The notes under the pieces are model-generated. The model ran no database searches. It saw only the letters and a list, made by a program, of their open reading frames with translations, and was not told the DNA's origin. From the NCBI RefSeq assembly GCF_010389155.1, contig NC_057763.1:34268645-34332644 (forward strand): a stretch of DNA of 64,000 bases. Direction: 5' to 3'. The translations under genes and the position numbers were made by a program. The stretch comes from Erigeron canadensis. Its lineage: Eukaryota; Streptophyta; Magnoliopsida; Asterales; Asteraceae. Each line of letters starts with the position of its first letter. Position 1 is the stretch's first letter. Below are positions 13,201-25,189 of this stretch, piece after piece.

Positions 13201-13275
13201 CCTGTCACACTCACACACACACACAAAAGAGCTGGACCATCTTTGTCGACGGTGGTTAATCAGTCACCGGAGAAA
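10219..13275. other. Intergenic region with SINE-like and TCGGTTCGGTTT repeats
   Basis: AT-rich DNA without a supported gene. Two SINE-like pieces of one family lie at about 11041-11222 and 11690-11830. A repeat rich in 'cggtttcggttcggttt' occurs at about 11868-11985 and again, same orientation, at about 12925-13080. The inverted words 'tggtatctca' (about 11859) and 'tgagatacca' (about 12872) might bound an element, but this is weak. Confidence 0.35.
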
Positions 13276-13368
13276 ATGTCTTACCACCACGCTACCACCG
13301 CCACCGGAAAACCACCAATCTCATCGCACTCTTCCCCAATATCATTTAGGCATCTTTCTCTCTCTAGG
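13276..13368 (+). CDS. Candidate transit-peptide exon 1 of LCNP (phase unresolved)
   Basis: The ATG at 13276 opens a Ser/Thr/His-rich, acid-free N-terminus (includes ISSHSSPISFRHLSLSR) that looks like a plastid transit peptide. It is followed by a plausible donor at 13369. This fits as exon 1 of the downstream lipocalin. However, the exon ends in phase 0 while the next exon needs two bases from it, so the join is out of frame by one base as written. Possible explanations are a small missed exon, an unusual donor or a single-base error. Confidence 0.45.
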
Positions 13369-14662
13369 GTTTGATGTTGATTAATAATTGATTTTGATAA
13401 TTCATTTTGGTGTGTATGATGTTTTCCATACACCAAGAATGGTAGTTAACATATAACTTTTATTCTATATTATCCGGTTTATAGATGGTTTATGTAAGTT
13501 ATTATTAAATATGCTGAAATGATTTGAATAATTTGATGCAAATTGATATTCTCGGAAATAGATTAGTGACAATGTGATTAGTGTATGTTAAACTTAGTTA
13601 TATTGTCGTTTAGAATTAGGCGTTTGCTAAACGCATCCCTTAGGTTATCGTTAAAGTGCAGTAATATGTTGTACGTAATGGTTGAAAATTATTTCTAGTA
13701 GCGGTTATTTTTAATTTTTTATACACTTGACAAATTATTGCGTGTTAACGATTGTGAAATAGGTAAAGTTAAAGTTGAATTGTGAAAACGATGCTGTTCA
13801 TATAAGATTTGGATATAGGCGCCTTTACGCACATAATGTGAATGTGTATAAGAAGTTCAATAAGTGATGAGAAATAGTTTAATAACAATGTGCATATCAA
13901 CTGTTAGAGTGTTTAGATAATATCGATTAGTATTAGTTTCGGTATGGTTAGCAGCCTGAATGTATATACGGGCATAGGGTTTTACCAGCCTAATACAGTT
14001 ATCCTTGTCGGTTTTCACAAATTAATAGTATCAACTATGTGTATATCTATTTTGGGAGAGGTTGAATGTTTTGAACTCGGTTTGGAGTTTTTAAGGATGA
14101 TGACTAGAACTAGATATTTTTCACCAGAAGTGCACATAAAGTTTGTCGTATGGTAAAGAAAAGGTGAGAATGAATAATTTGTTACCGCTTTGAGTGTTCC
14201 AGCAAACAAGCACTTTAGCCTTTTAGTCGTTACCGGCAACATGAAAACTCTTCAATTCAGACCAAATATATTAGGCTTGTATACAACTACTATCGTTCTC
14301 CTAGCGTAAGCAAATAAGTATCTGCCGTATATGTACTGAAAACGATCTATACCTAGAAATTTATTAGTCATATTGGTTTTTTTTACCAAGTTAAAATGGA
14401 TGTGGATTCCGAACATATTGAGAAAAGGCAGGTAATACACTAAACTCTACAACAGAGTGTTTCTAACAGAGAAATGGCGGTGGTAAATTTGTAGGAAAAT
14501 TGTAGCGACATCTATATGACTATTGATTTTATATCTGAAAATATACAATAATTTTGAGCATATGTTGAATTTGAAACTCTTTGTGCTATTTAACTTGATG
14601 CCTTCTATTTCATTTGCAGTCTCAGTTGTTGTTAAATTTGTAACTTTTGTCTCCTTGTACAG

Positions 14663-17437
14663 GAAAGCTCCAACGAATAAAACATTCAAGTGTTCTCTTG
14701 AGTTACCAAAACCAATATCAACAAAGGATGCAGCTAAACTTGTTGTATCTGGCCTTGCTGTCTCCTTGTTACTTCTGTCCCCAACAAACCAGGTTGGTAG
14801 CTTGTATTTTCATACTTGAAAGTTTGTACTAACCGAAATGTCTATCTATGTTTTAATTAGATTATTACATCTCTGGTTCCATGAAAAACGAAATGGGGAC
14901 ACATGTAGTTGAAAGACGTAGTTATCAGCCTATTGGGCTATTGTTCAGCTACTAGCCACGGTTTGTAGGTTTGATGCTTGAAACGAATAGAGTGTGTGGT
15001 TTGACCATTTCAAATAAAATAAATGGTTAATTATCAACTAGATGTGGGACAACGGAAGGATCAGGCGAGGTAAGTTAGGTTACAGGTCATAAGGGTAATC
15101 ACTTGGTACATGTCAAGAAACATTGGGTTGAGTTAAATTAGACAGTAAACCACTCTTTGTCTTGTCGAGAACTGATATATCCCCCTAACTTTTTCTTTTA
15201 ATTATCCTCCTACCATCACATTATCATTTTATCTTTTTTTTGAGTCAGATATGATTACAAAAATACATTACTGCGATAATAATCTGAAATTTTGAGCAAA
15301 AATGTTTAAGGATGTTTTGTGCATCATATATACACTATAGGCAACCTTCGACACCCTAATTATTTCTTTTTTTACCCATTTGACACAATAGATATGATGT
15401 ATAACCTGGATCAACTCACACATAAGAATTTAGTTAAAATTGTCAACTCTACTATTAATTCAAATGTTTAAATACCTTTTAATAAAGGATGCTTTAAGAG
15501 AATCATGTGAACCTAAATGAATATGTCAGTTAACAGTTACAACAGGTAAGCAAGTATTTTCAGATTAAAATAGCTACTAAAAAGGAAACTTTGTATTTTC
15601 ATGGATACATTAAGAACAAGGAACATTAAATGGACACCGCATTTGCAGGTCATGGCGACAGAACTTCCACATAATAACTTATGCCAAATTGCCAGTGCCA
15701 CCAACAATTTGCCAACCCTTCCTATTGATGAGGAGGGTACAAATATGATGATGATGAGAGGTATGACAGCAAGAAACTTTGATCCTGTAAGATATTCCGG
15801 TCGATGGTTTGAAGTTGCTTCGCGTAAACGTGGATTTGCTGGTCAAGGTCAAGAAGATTGTCATTGCACCCAGGTAGAGTTTGAGGGCAATTTTGGATGT
15901 TAGAGAGTTATATGTTTATATGATTCTGTAAGATTCACATTGCAGGGAGTATATACAGTCGATACAGCCGCTCCAGCCATCCAGGTAGATACCTTTTGTG
16001 TACATGGAGGGCCTGATGGTTATATCACTGGTATACGGGGTAGGGTTCAGTGCCTTTCAGAGGGAGATAAGGATAAAACTGAAACAGACCTGGAAAGAGA
16101 AGAGATGATTAAAGAAAAGTGCTATCTTCGGTTCCCCACGTTGCCCTTTATTCCCAAATTACCTTATGATGTGATTGATACCGATTATGACAATTTCGCC
16201 ATTGTTTCGGGAGCAAAAGACAAGGGCTTTGTTCAGGTACACCTAATGAAATGCACTTATATGAAACTTAGAATGTCACATTTGTTAATCTTTACAATGG
16301 TGATAATAGAGCTTTCTCTTTGTCACATCATGAAAAACTACCCGATGCCCAAAATCATGTGTTGTTTGACTATCTACTTTCCTATAGTTTTGTTGCTTGC
16401 TAGGATCAGGCCGATCAGCCTCATTAACAAGACAGTCGGCCCTCACATATCCTTGTCTATAACCTATGTCCAACAGTGCAAGTATCTGGGAAGATAATTT
16501 GTGTTTTCTTCATACATGTGCTCATATGTCAACTAGGTTTAGCTTATTATAGATACAATTTAAAGGTTTTGAATCACTTTCCGTACCATGTATGTTCACT
16601 TTTTTGTAAATAGTGGGTGGTGATATTGACTCTGTATTTATTATCCATCGATTTGGGTCGTATTTTATCTCATGAAATGAATCAGCAGAAATAGCTAGAA
16701 ATTGGTGGGGAGATGTTAAATGGGTTGAACGGGTAAGTAGTCCAAAATCTTTTTAAATGCATCTAAACTCCTAAATCGTTATTGTTCACGGATTTATATC
16801 CTTGTTGTATTAATATCTTCTCTGTTATCATATACATAAATAACAAGGATTAGTGGCTCAATCTGACCTGACCTATTAGCCAACTTTGATATGCTATTAC
16901 CTGCAAACCTTGCTCTAGTAATTATCTTTATATTCGTCTTTAAATGTTAGGTTGTATAAATAAGGGCTCATTTCATTTGGTATTTATATATTCGACAGAT
17001 AGTATCAACACCTATACACCCGTTGCCAAATCGAACCTTACCAATTTTATTGACTCAAAAGTGTTCATTTTTAATTTACTTTAAGGGTTATACACTGAAC
17101 CATAATATGACTTGGTGGTTCAATGTATACTTATGTTTACATGTTTAATGTTTTTGATCAGATATACTCAAGGACACCAAATCCAGGGACAGAATTTATT
17201 GAGAAGTACAAATCTGTGTTGGCAGACTATGGTTATGATGCAAGCCAAATTAAGGACACCCCACAAGACTGTGAGGTTTCTGATAGCCGATTAGCTGCAA
17301 TGATGTCGATGAACGGAATGCAGCAAGCTTTAACAAATCAATTTCCTGATCTTGAACTCAAATCTTCTGTTAAGTTTGATCCCTTCACAAGTGTATTTGA
17401 AACCTTGAAGAAACTTGTGCAGCTATATTTCAAGTAA
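14663..17437 (+). CDS. LCNP: Chloroplast lipocalin, exons 2-5
   Basis: Plastid (thylakoid lumen) lipocalin, LCNP/CHL family, which protects thylakoid lipids under stress and is required for sustained photoprotective quenching (qH). Exons are 14663-14792, 15649-15873, 15946-16236 and 17162-17437. Together they give about 306 residues plus exon 1, against about 353 in Arabidopsis CHL. The lipocalin GxW motif is clear in ARNFDPVRYSGRWFEVAS, followed by KRGFAGQGQEDCHCTQ. Next come VDTFCVHGGPDGYITGIRG, the TDY motif in DVIDTDYDNFAIVSGAKDKG, and the conserved C-terminus FDPFTSVFETLKKLV. Exon 2 carries a hydrophobic segment (LVVSGLAVSLLLLS) that fits the luminal targeting signal. The methionine-rich stretch MMMMRG before the domain is a family trait. 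The start is uncertain (see the candidate exon at 13276). Confidence 0.92.
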
Positions 17438-18791
17438 TTTTAAAGTGTCCCTTTTGGTGTTAGAATATGTGGAATGGACAAACACCTGTGTACAGCCAAA
17501 ATTTCACTTAATCAAAGTTTTGTTTTTGGTAATTTATAGAAGTAATTTACAGTCATTTTGTTTGTCTTAACATCAGTAGTAGTTTAATGGGTTATTGGTT
17601 GTTTAATCACTTGTATTTTTTTTTTTTGAAAAGTAATCACTTGTATTTTAATATAGTTTCTCTCAAAGATCTCATTACTATAATTCTTCTATTTTTTCGT
17701 TTAAACAAAATATATGAGAGAGTGTTATTTGCTATTTTTGGGAATTTGCCAACCATAGTCTTCATGGCTATAGATAGTTAACATTAAACCAAATATTATA
17801 CATAAAAATAATCATTCCTTAAAAATACAAGGCAAAGAAAAAACTTGTTCATGTTTTTTCAATAGTCATGGTGGTCTATTGGTAAGATATTTGTATCTTG
17901 AGTTTCCCATCAGGGTTTCAGCCTTCGTAGGGTGGTATTTTCGAGCATTTTTATGAATCTTGGGTTTCATTCTAATCTTCGAGTTAAATTAATATTCCAG
18001 TCAGCTTATGATAAAGAGTAGGATAATTTGCTGTAAAAAAAGGCATGTCGATATTATTAGTGATGTAGCACCACTTCCTTGTTCGTCAAAAATTCATGAA
18101 TGGACAAGAAAGTGATCGTGCGCGCTACACAAAAGAACAAAATCAAAGCCAAATGACAACATATATTGGCTTCATGTTCATAAACTCCACATGACATGTT
18201 TTCAGATCTTTCCAATGATTTTTCTTTCACATTAGAAACTTGACATTATATCTATAATATATCCATAGTAAAGAACAAGCAAGTAGAGAAAAAAGAAATA
18301 CAACCCATTTATCCCAACACGAATCTTTTAACATATAAAAAAAAGTAGAAACTTTTGTCATCTGTCTACTGATACATCTTGTTGACTCATTGAAGGTTGA
18401 CTTTGCACCCTTGACCTTTAGAAAGCTTAAGGTGAGTTTCTCAGGACAGTGTTGACATAAACCGGTAAATGGATGAGATCGTTCAGTATTTAGAAATGTG
18501 ATACTTTTGACACAGATCTACGTAGGCCTGACCTCGTTATTCCGAAGAACGCTTCCAAACCTTTCCCTGGTCGCCCAAAGATGGACAAGTTTTCACATAC
18601 TTCCAATGATTTTCTTTCGACAAAGGAAACTTTGAAATGTGCATACACAATGAACAAGCAAGTAATCAACAAAAAGTTTTCAATCCCATCACTCCCATAC
18701 TAGGAATATTGTATACGATAAACCATATTTAAGAGGTGAAATGTTTGTCATCTGTGTATTAATAATACATCTTTGCGAATCCATTGCAGCT
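17438..18791. other. Spacer with SINE-like copy and duplicated gene 3' end
   Basis: Holds the LCNP 3' UTR, a SINE-like element at about 17871-18041, and a duplicated stretch. About 235 bp at 18208-18442 recur at 18602-18838 in the same orientation; the second copy overlaps the 3' end of the minus-strand gene at 18792-19334. No further gene is seen. Confidence 0.45.
17871..18041 (+). mobile_element. SINE-like element ('ctattggtaag' family)
   Basis: Starts with a tRNA box A-like stretch (tggtctattggtaagat). It has a box B-like gggtttcagcc about 45 bp downstream and ends in a short A-run (gctgtaaaaaaa). Two partial relatives lie at 11041-11222 and 11690-11830. Target duplications were not identified. 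Confidence 0.5.
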
Positions 18792-19334
18792 TTACTTTAC
18801 GCCATTGGCTTCAGAAAGCTTGGAGAAAGTAAGTTTCTTCAGTTTATTTGTTATGGGATTTGCCCACATTTTATCAGGAACTCCACATTTTACATCCACT
18901 ATCTCAACCATGCAAGATCCCTTCTTGTCATTCCTTTTACGGTTAGGAGTTCCACTTCCATTTCCATTTCCATCTACAGATACACTGTCCGAATGAAGAA
19001 AAGGATTCCTGCTATCTCTTCTAGCATGCTGGTGTTTGGCTTTATGCGAAACGCTGGCGGGTTTTTCAGCGATCACGTTCCCAATATTGTTGCTGCTACT
19101 GCTGGAACTAGTACTTGCTTCATCTGCTTGAACGTTTGTTTTGGAATTGGTGACTGTAGCAAGATCATTAATTTCCCAGGCTCTTTTTGGAGATTTCATT
19201 GTGAATGGAACTGCTCTTGGAGATGCAACTTTAGCCGACTGCATTTCCCTTGACATTAATGCGTTGATGGTGCCAGTGGTTCCAACTTTTATGGAACCAC
19301 CACCACCCCTGATGGCTTCCAGCGTCTGAACCAT
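18792..19334 (-). CDS. Plant-specific protein of unknown function
   Basis: A 180-aa single-exon ORF beginning M-V-Q-T-L-E-A-I with a Gly-rich patch (RGGGGSIKVGTTGTINALMS). It has a Ser/Asn-rich middle (about residues 70-90), a basic stretch (HKAKHQHARRDSRNP), and a conserved-looking end (GSCMVEIVDVKCGVPDKMW, NPITNKLKKLTFSKLSE). I recall a similar small uncharacterised family in Arabidopsis (At1g13390/At1g68490 type), but no function can be given. A good donor on the minus strand at about 20312-20317 and a possible acceptor just upstream of the ATG suggest a 5' UTR intron of about 0.9 kb. A possible TATA box lies at about 20503-20512. Confidence 0.75.
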   Translation of the reverse strand: MVQTLEAIRGGGGSIKVGTTGTINALMSREMQSAKVASPRAVPFTMKSPKRAWEINDLATVTNSKTNVQADEASTSSSSSSNNIGNVIAEKPASVSHKAKHQHARRDSRNPFLHSDSVSVDGNGNGSGTPNRKRNDKKGSCMVEIVDVKCGVPDKMWANPITNKLKKLTFSKLSEANGVK

Positions 19335-20779
19335 GATTTGTTGTCTATCTTGATCACTCTCGACTTTTTGAAACTTTTGAAATCCTGGACTATGTGCTAA
19401 ACCATATCAAGTATAAGAAAACAAGACTACAAGTATTTAAGAAAGACTAGTACCCAATTCGTCCTAAAAACAGGTCTTTGCTAATCAAATGGGTTGCTTT
19501 TAACTTTAAAATTATCATGGATTCTAAAAGTTTTGAAAGCTAAAAAGGAGTAATGACCATTCTTGCTAGGGATCAAGTAAGCAAGGACCTATATCACATC
19601 TTTATTCATTAACATATCATAGATAAATAGGACCACAATCTAAAAGTGTTAAAAGACCAACATGTATAAAGCTGTATAGCATGTAAGGTTTCATTTAAAT
19701 AGTGCATTCAAATTAATTTCCATCTTAAATCTCTAGGCTTTTTTCTAATAACTGTCTCCAAAAAGTTTGTTTTCCAAACTAGCACTAGTACATTTCAAAT
19801 TCAATTCCACAAAAGGTCACTTATCTTAAAAAAAGTTGTATTTCAATATATAAGTATCATAGTTACCAAAATTTCATGACAATATGATAATTACTCACTT
19901 TTAAACAACAACACTACTCAATCTTTCCATTGACAGAATATGGAAAGATGAAATGTAATTGATTTAATCCCTACCTAAAGATATAAAAACAGCTTTCAGT
20001 ACTCAGTAATCTAAAAAACCATGCTAAAATGAATAAACAATAAACTCAAGTTGGAAAAACAAAGTTATTGGCCTTTTGAAATTTCAATAAGCCTCTTAAC
20101 CAAAAAAATAAGGCAATATATACAAATATATATAAACTACATACTCAACTAAATGTGTGTGAATGTTCACACAACATTATAAGATCTAGCATGAAAATAT
20201 AATCACTTAAACTCCAAAACAAACTATAACAAGATACAAAACTAAACAAATAACAATGATAACCAATCTCGTCAAAGTCAAATACGAAAGAACACGATAC
20301 AAAACTCATGAACTTACCCAAGATCAAGAAAGCTTCAAAGTCCAAAATGAAGATTTGATTCTAGTAAAAGTGTAGAAAATCACTTCAAGTTCTTGATATA
20401 AACAAGTGAACAAGATATACAGTGTATGTATGTAGTGTAGTGTATCTAGACTAGAGGTTTTTGGTACTTTAGTCCTTGGTTACAGTGTATGTAATATTTT
20501 GTATATATATTCGATAGACAAGATCCGGCGTAAAGTATTAAATTTACCGTATGGGAAATCACAAAACATAAAGGTCCACAATGCATACACCAAATTCAAA
20601 ATACATTTATAAAACTAAATTTGCATTGTGTTTATGTCCCATCTTTCTTATTCTTTGACTGAGAGTTGCTACTTCATACCTATATTATTTATTATTTATT
20701 TTAATAATAAATAATGCCACTAGCTAGATATAATAAAATAGTAATATAAATATGTTGATAAAAACGGAAAAAAGTTAAA
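19335..20779 (-). promoter_or_regulatory. Probable 5' UTR intron and promoter of the unknown-protein gene
   Basis: AT-rich, without coding signal. Minus-strand reading gives a TATATATA stretch at about 20503-20512, a leader at about 20318-20460, a strong GTAAGT donor at 20312-20317 and possible acceptors near 19400. The intron is inferred from splice motifs only. Confidence 0.35.
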
Positions 20780-22033
20780 TTAGGGACTCCTTTTTTAGGG
20801 ACTGTTAGGGACTCCTTCTACCTCCTTCCCCGGCCACCACCACCATCATCTCTGACCACCCCATCACGGCATGATCATCTCCGACCACCACCATGATCCT
20901 CCGGTGACAGAGACCATCTCCGGCGAGACTTACACATGTGTAAGTAACTTACACATGTTTTAAGTACAATTTTTTTTAGGTAGACCACCTATTATTGGTA
21001 GGGGTGTTGATGGGTCGGGTTAATTGGGTTTCGGGTTTCAAAGAATTATAAGTTAACCCGTAACCTAAACCAAATAATATTTGGGTTACTTGGGTTCGGG
21101 TTGTTTGGATTCGGGTTTTTTGGATCGGGTTTTGGTTAATCCAAATAAAATGTCATTGAATTTACGTGCATTAGTTACGCAATATTGCAACAATATAATT
21201 TCAATTTCAAAAACTTGAATAATAGTGATACTTATATAGACTAAGTTCTTTATTTTCAAATGTGTTGAAACACTTTTGATTATGCGTTTTTTGAATTCTT
21301 GAATGAAAAAATGATAATATTGTTAGAATAAAAGTCATAGACAAAACAAATAAATTACAAACTATATAAAAATATAGAAACTACTGATATTAAATAAACA
21401 AATTTTGACAATATTTAACTCTTTTTATATTCATATTTTTATCATCTTTTATTAGTGTATTTTTTAACATCCATTATTATTTAACTTTGCACGTTTCTGA
21501 TTTTGTTTATAGATGAAAATTTAATATTCAAATAATATATACTTTAAACAAATTTAATGTGTTATATTAGTGTATATATATATATATATAAACGCATCTT
21601 ATTTGGGTTGACCCAAACTATAACATTTTCACCCACAATCCAAACCGATTAAGCTTTAGGTTATTTGGGTTAACCCAAATGATGACCCACAAACCAAATA
21701 ACCCAACCCGTATCACCCAAACCCATTCGGGTTGGGTCGGGTTATTTGGGTTTGGTTATTTTCAACACCCTGGCACCCATTACCGATCACCCCTATGACA
21801 TATTACCCTCTATGACCTATCACACTATAACCTATCACCCTTAATGACCTATCACCCCCACCAGCTTTGGTTTATGAATATCCTTAAGGGCGAAGCCCGC
21901 TCCAAATCATAATTTTTATTCAACATTTACACATGTGTAAGTCTCGCCGGAAATAATCAATGGTGATTAGATCTGATGGAAATGGATGGTCTAGATCGAG
22001 TCCCTAACAGTCCCTAAAATAAGGAGTCCCTAA
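20780..22033. mobile_element. TIR element (TTAGGGACTCC) with a nested second element
   Basis: The ends are a roughly 40-bp inverted repeat. The left arm, from 20780, reads TTAGGGACTCC, then TTAGGGACTGTTAGGGACTC. The right arm, ending at 22033, is its reverse complement with few changes. Deeper inside, GGCGAGACTTACACATGTG (about 20922) also recurs inverted at about 21925, so both arms extend past 150 bp. No transposase is seen. The MULE-like assignment is a guess, and no target duplication is convincing. Confidence 0.65.
21001..21771. mobile_element. Nested element with GGGTGTTGA ends and Gly-codon-like GGGTT repeats
   Basis: Inside the 20780-22033 element. The left end is GGGGTGTTGATGGGTCGGG. 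The right end is the reverse complement of AGGGTGTTGAAAATAACC. Both arms are rich in 'ttgggttcgggt'-type words, reading as 'acccaacccg' at the right. No target-site duplication was found, so the boundaries are approximate. Confidence 0.5.
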
Positions 22034-23206
22034 TATAACCCACCCCGATAAAGACGTTTGTATTCATATAAATATAAATAGGGAAAATGATCCGTACTGC
22101 AGACTTTATTTAAGCTTAAGTACTACCACTTAAAAAAAAAATTACAAATTAAACCTTTGTACTTGATAAACATACATAGTCCCCACCAAATTTTACATAA
22201 CTCTCATTAATTTTACATAACCTTCCATTCTTTTATCTATATAGGTATTGGGTGCTTTCTTTAACCTTTCCCCATATAAATATATTGATTTTCCATTTAT
22301 CCACTATGTCTCATCAAAAATGTTTCACTATGATTTTGTGAGGTGTTTATTGACTCCAGGAGTCAGGTGACAAAGACATGAATCACATGATATTACTCCG
22401 TATTTGTTTGTGTCATACATATCAAGATTATTATACAGTATTAATTTTATTTTATTTTACTTTTTTTTTTAGAACAGCTATACAGTATTAATTAATCATA
22501 TGAAATAAGCAATCATATAAGCTAAAATTGAAAAATAATGGTAAATCAATATCACATTGTAATTATATTGAATCTATCTTAATATTTATCACAATTACGT
22601 TGGAAACTATAACCATGTAATATCTCACGATATACTTTTTAATTAAAAATAAAAACAGTTTATAAGGCACATTAGCTTGGCGTGATCACAACCACACTAA
22701 AAAGTCAAGTCAAGAATCACTATAGACCATGCAGAAATTTAGATGTGATTTCTGTACTGGATTTTAAAGTATGTTTTATTGTTTACCTTTTACCTCCATA
22801 TAGTCAGTGTATCGATATTATGAAATTATTGTCATTGTTAGTTGCTTCAATTCAAGTCATGTACCCTTCGAAATAAATATAAAGTTATTCGATTAACTAC
22901 AAAAGTTGGTGTATACTTTTACGGAAATTTATAGCTTTATGTCTTTATCAAATATTTAATCTTAAATTTTATGAGACCTAATTTTGAAAGGTTGTAATTT
23001 CCTGTTCACACGAACTTTAGTACTCGTAGAAATTTGCTAATCTTATCCCTTAAAGTTATGATTAACACGTAATAAAGTATCTTGTACATAAAAAAACCTT
23101 TTTTACAAAAATAGTCAACCACAATGTATAACACTTTACAGGAAGTTGACTATAATTATAATTAGCAAACTTTTTTCTTTTAACATTAGTTCATTTTCAA
23201 TTTTAC
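22034..23206. other. Intergenic, no gene seen
   Basis: AT-rich DNA with no coding or structural signal that I can support. Confidence 0.3.
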
Positions 23207-23224
23207 AACTTAGAATTTGCACAA

Positions 23225-23453
23225 CCAAAAGGGTTGGATCGTTGAAGCTCGTGCCTCTGGAAACAGAGGTCATGGGTTCGATCCTCATGCCCAGCAAGGC
23301 TGGAGGTCCTTTTCTACCTATGGTGGAACCTGGAAGCAGCCTCTCTACCTTTGGTAGGGGTAAGGTTGTCTACATATCAACCCCCATACACCGTCAAAGA
23401 CGGTATTAAGACCTAAAACCCATAAAAGACGGCATTGAAAGTTACTTACTTCT
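23225..23453 (+). mobile_element. tRNA-derived SINE, copy S1
   Basis: Box A-like GGGTTGGATCGTTGAAGC and box B GGGTTCGATCC are followed by a conserved body (CCCAGCAAGGCTGGAGGTCC, CTGGAAGCAGCCTCT, GTCAAAGACGGTATT). A perfect 18-bp duplication, AACTTAGAATTTGCACAA, flanks it at 23207-23224 and 23454-23471. Related copies occur at 27786, 52882 and 59425. Confidence 0.88.
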
Positions 23454-23471
23454 AACTTAGAATTTGCACAA

Positions 23472-24564
23472 AGTGGACTTATAATTCCTTACCTTCAAAA
23501 CATCAAAACCTGTTTGACTTTGATGGCTGGTAAAGTTATCAATCCCAATATCTATCAATGGCTTAATAGCAATATCTATCAATGGCTTAATAGCGTAATG
23601 GCATCTTGGTGATGGAATAAGGCCTAGTGACCATTAGGTCATGGGTTCAAAACCCACATTGGGGGGTTTTCTCATATTTATTGAGTTTTCTCCTGAATTG
23701 ATGTATTGACATCATTGCCTAGTGAAGATATGATCGGGTGGTACCCTGATGACACGATGATACTCAAGTGGTCTGTCAGTGATCCAAATTTGTCGTTAAA
23801 AAAAATATCTATAAAAAAATAAACGTTGACTTGTCTCCGCAAATAAGAGCAACCAAGTTGGCTATTGGTATCCGCAAGTTGCTTTATCTCGGTAATTTAA
23901 TCAAAATGTCAAAAGTCTTCTAGACGCCTGTGGTCGGGATGTTCATGAATCGGTTCGGTTCAAAAGATTTAAATAAAAAGTTAAAAACCAACAATAACAA
24001 CATTGGTGATCAAATGGCGGGTACTTGCATTACACTTACCCCTGTTTGGACACTCGAGTAGATGGAACATATAGTTAAACACATAAGATGATGACTGCTA
24101 GTTACAAGAATCCTTGATGGAACAATGGGAAGACAACAAACAGGACGAAACTAAATTTAACAGTAGGCCATATGGGACACAAGCAATCCACATAAAACTC
24201 GGTTAGCCCAAATTCGTTCACTTGGGGCTCTCAATTTGACGATTATTGTTTTTTACTTTTTCTAGGTGTAAAGTTAACACTTTCTGATGTTGATTAACTT
24301 CTCCTCGAAATCTTGAATTGCATCACCCGTACCTCTTATTCATCAGTACAATAGAGTCTTATACAACATCATCTCCGAATTTCTTAATATTGTGGGAGCA
24401 GATCATCACTGATTTACAAAAATATTAAGTAGATATGTTTGACATTTCGTAATGTTCATGTATAGTGATGTTTGGTAAAATAAGATTATACTTTCAACCT
24501 GTGGGAGCATATTATCACCAACATGAAATTTTATAGGTTAATGACCCAAATAAATAAGGGAAAT
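23472..24564. other. Intergenic with a second SINE-like sequence at 23594-23812
   Basis: A tRNA-like stretch with T-arm-like GGTCATGGGTTCAAAACCCA begins near 23594 and ends in an A-run near 23808. It is preceded by two tandem copies of a 24-bp word (AATATCTATCAATGGCTTAA then TAGC). AATATCTAT recurs just after the A-run, as a target duplication might. The rest is AT-rich without a gene. Confidence 0.45.
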
Positions 24565-25189
24565 TTCATTGGCTCAAGTATTCTACATAGCAAACAACCA
24601 ACTATTACACAAGCTGTCAACATAGACTACTCCCTCTGGTGAGCATACAAAAAAATGGATCTTTTTTCTCATCATTAACTCTGTCCCTTGGCTTCTTTGG
24701 AAACTACCTGTCATTAGCATTCGAAGGTTGCGGTCTCTTCACAGATATGAATGCAACTTTTTTTTTTGGTTCGGGTTTAGGTACCGGAAGATCCGAGGGA
24801 ACCAATAACCTGGAGCTCAGTAACTGTTCTGGTCCTAGGGTCTTGATGGAAGGAGATTGGACACCCGAAAGATCTTTTGCATCACTTTGACAGCCAACTT
24901 CTTTGCAATCATTAGTAAGACCCTCCTGTGAAGAACGACTGTCCATTTTGACAGGAATGGTATCTTTTTCGGGAGTCCAGTCCGCTATTGTATCCACTGG
25001 TTTATTGTCTATGTCAACGAAGCATAAATTATAAATCAATTTATCAAAGGCATCCAAATAGACAAGGAAAAAGCAATATGAATTTTGTAGCTGGCCTTAA
25101 GGTTACTTAGAATCAGAATGCTAACCCATTTCGGTCTTATTTCCATATGAAGGTAACCATTGTTTGTTATGAAAGAAAAAAAACCCTTT

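Noticed and set aside
14523..14819. ORF with a hydrophobic N-terminus running into LCNP exon 2
   Set aside because: Its first part is the end of intron 1 read through; a good acceptor at 14661-14662 separates it from the real exon.
18741..19253. 170-aa plus-strand ORF
   Set aside because: Antisense shadow of the 18792-19334 minus-strand gene, whose translation has coherent conserved motifs.
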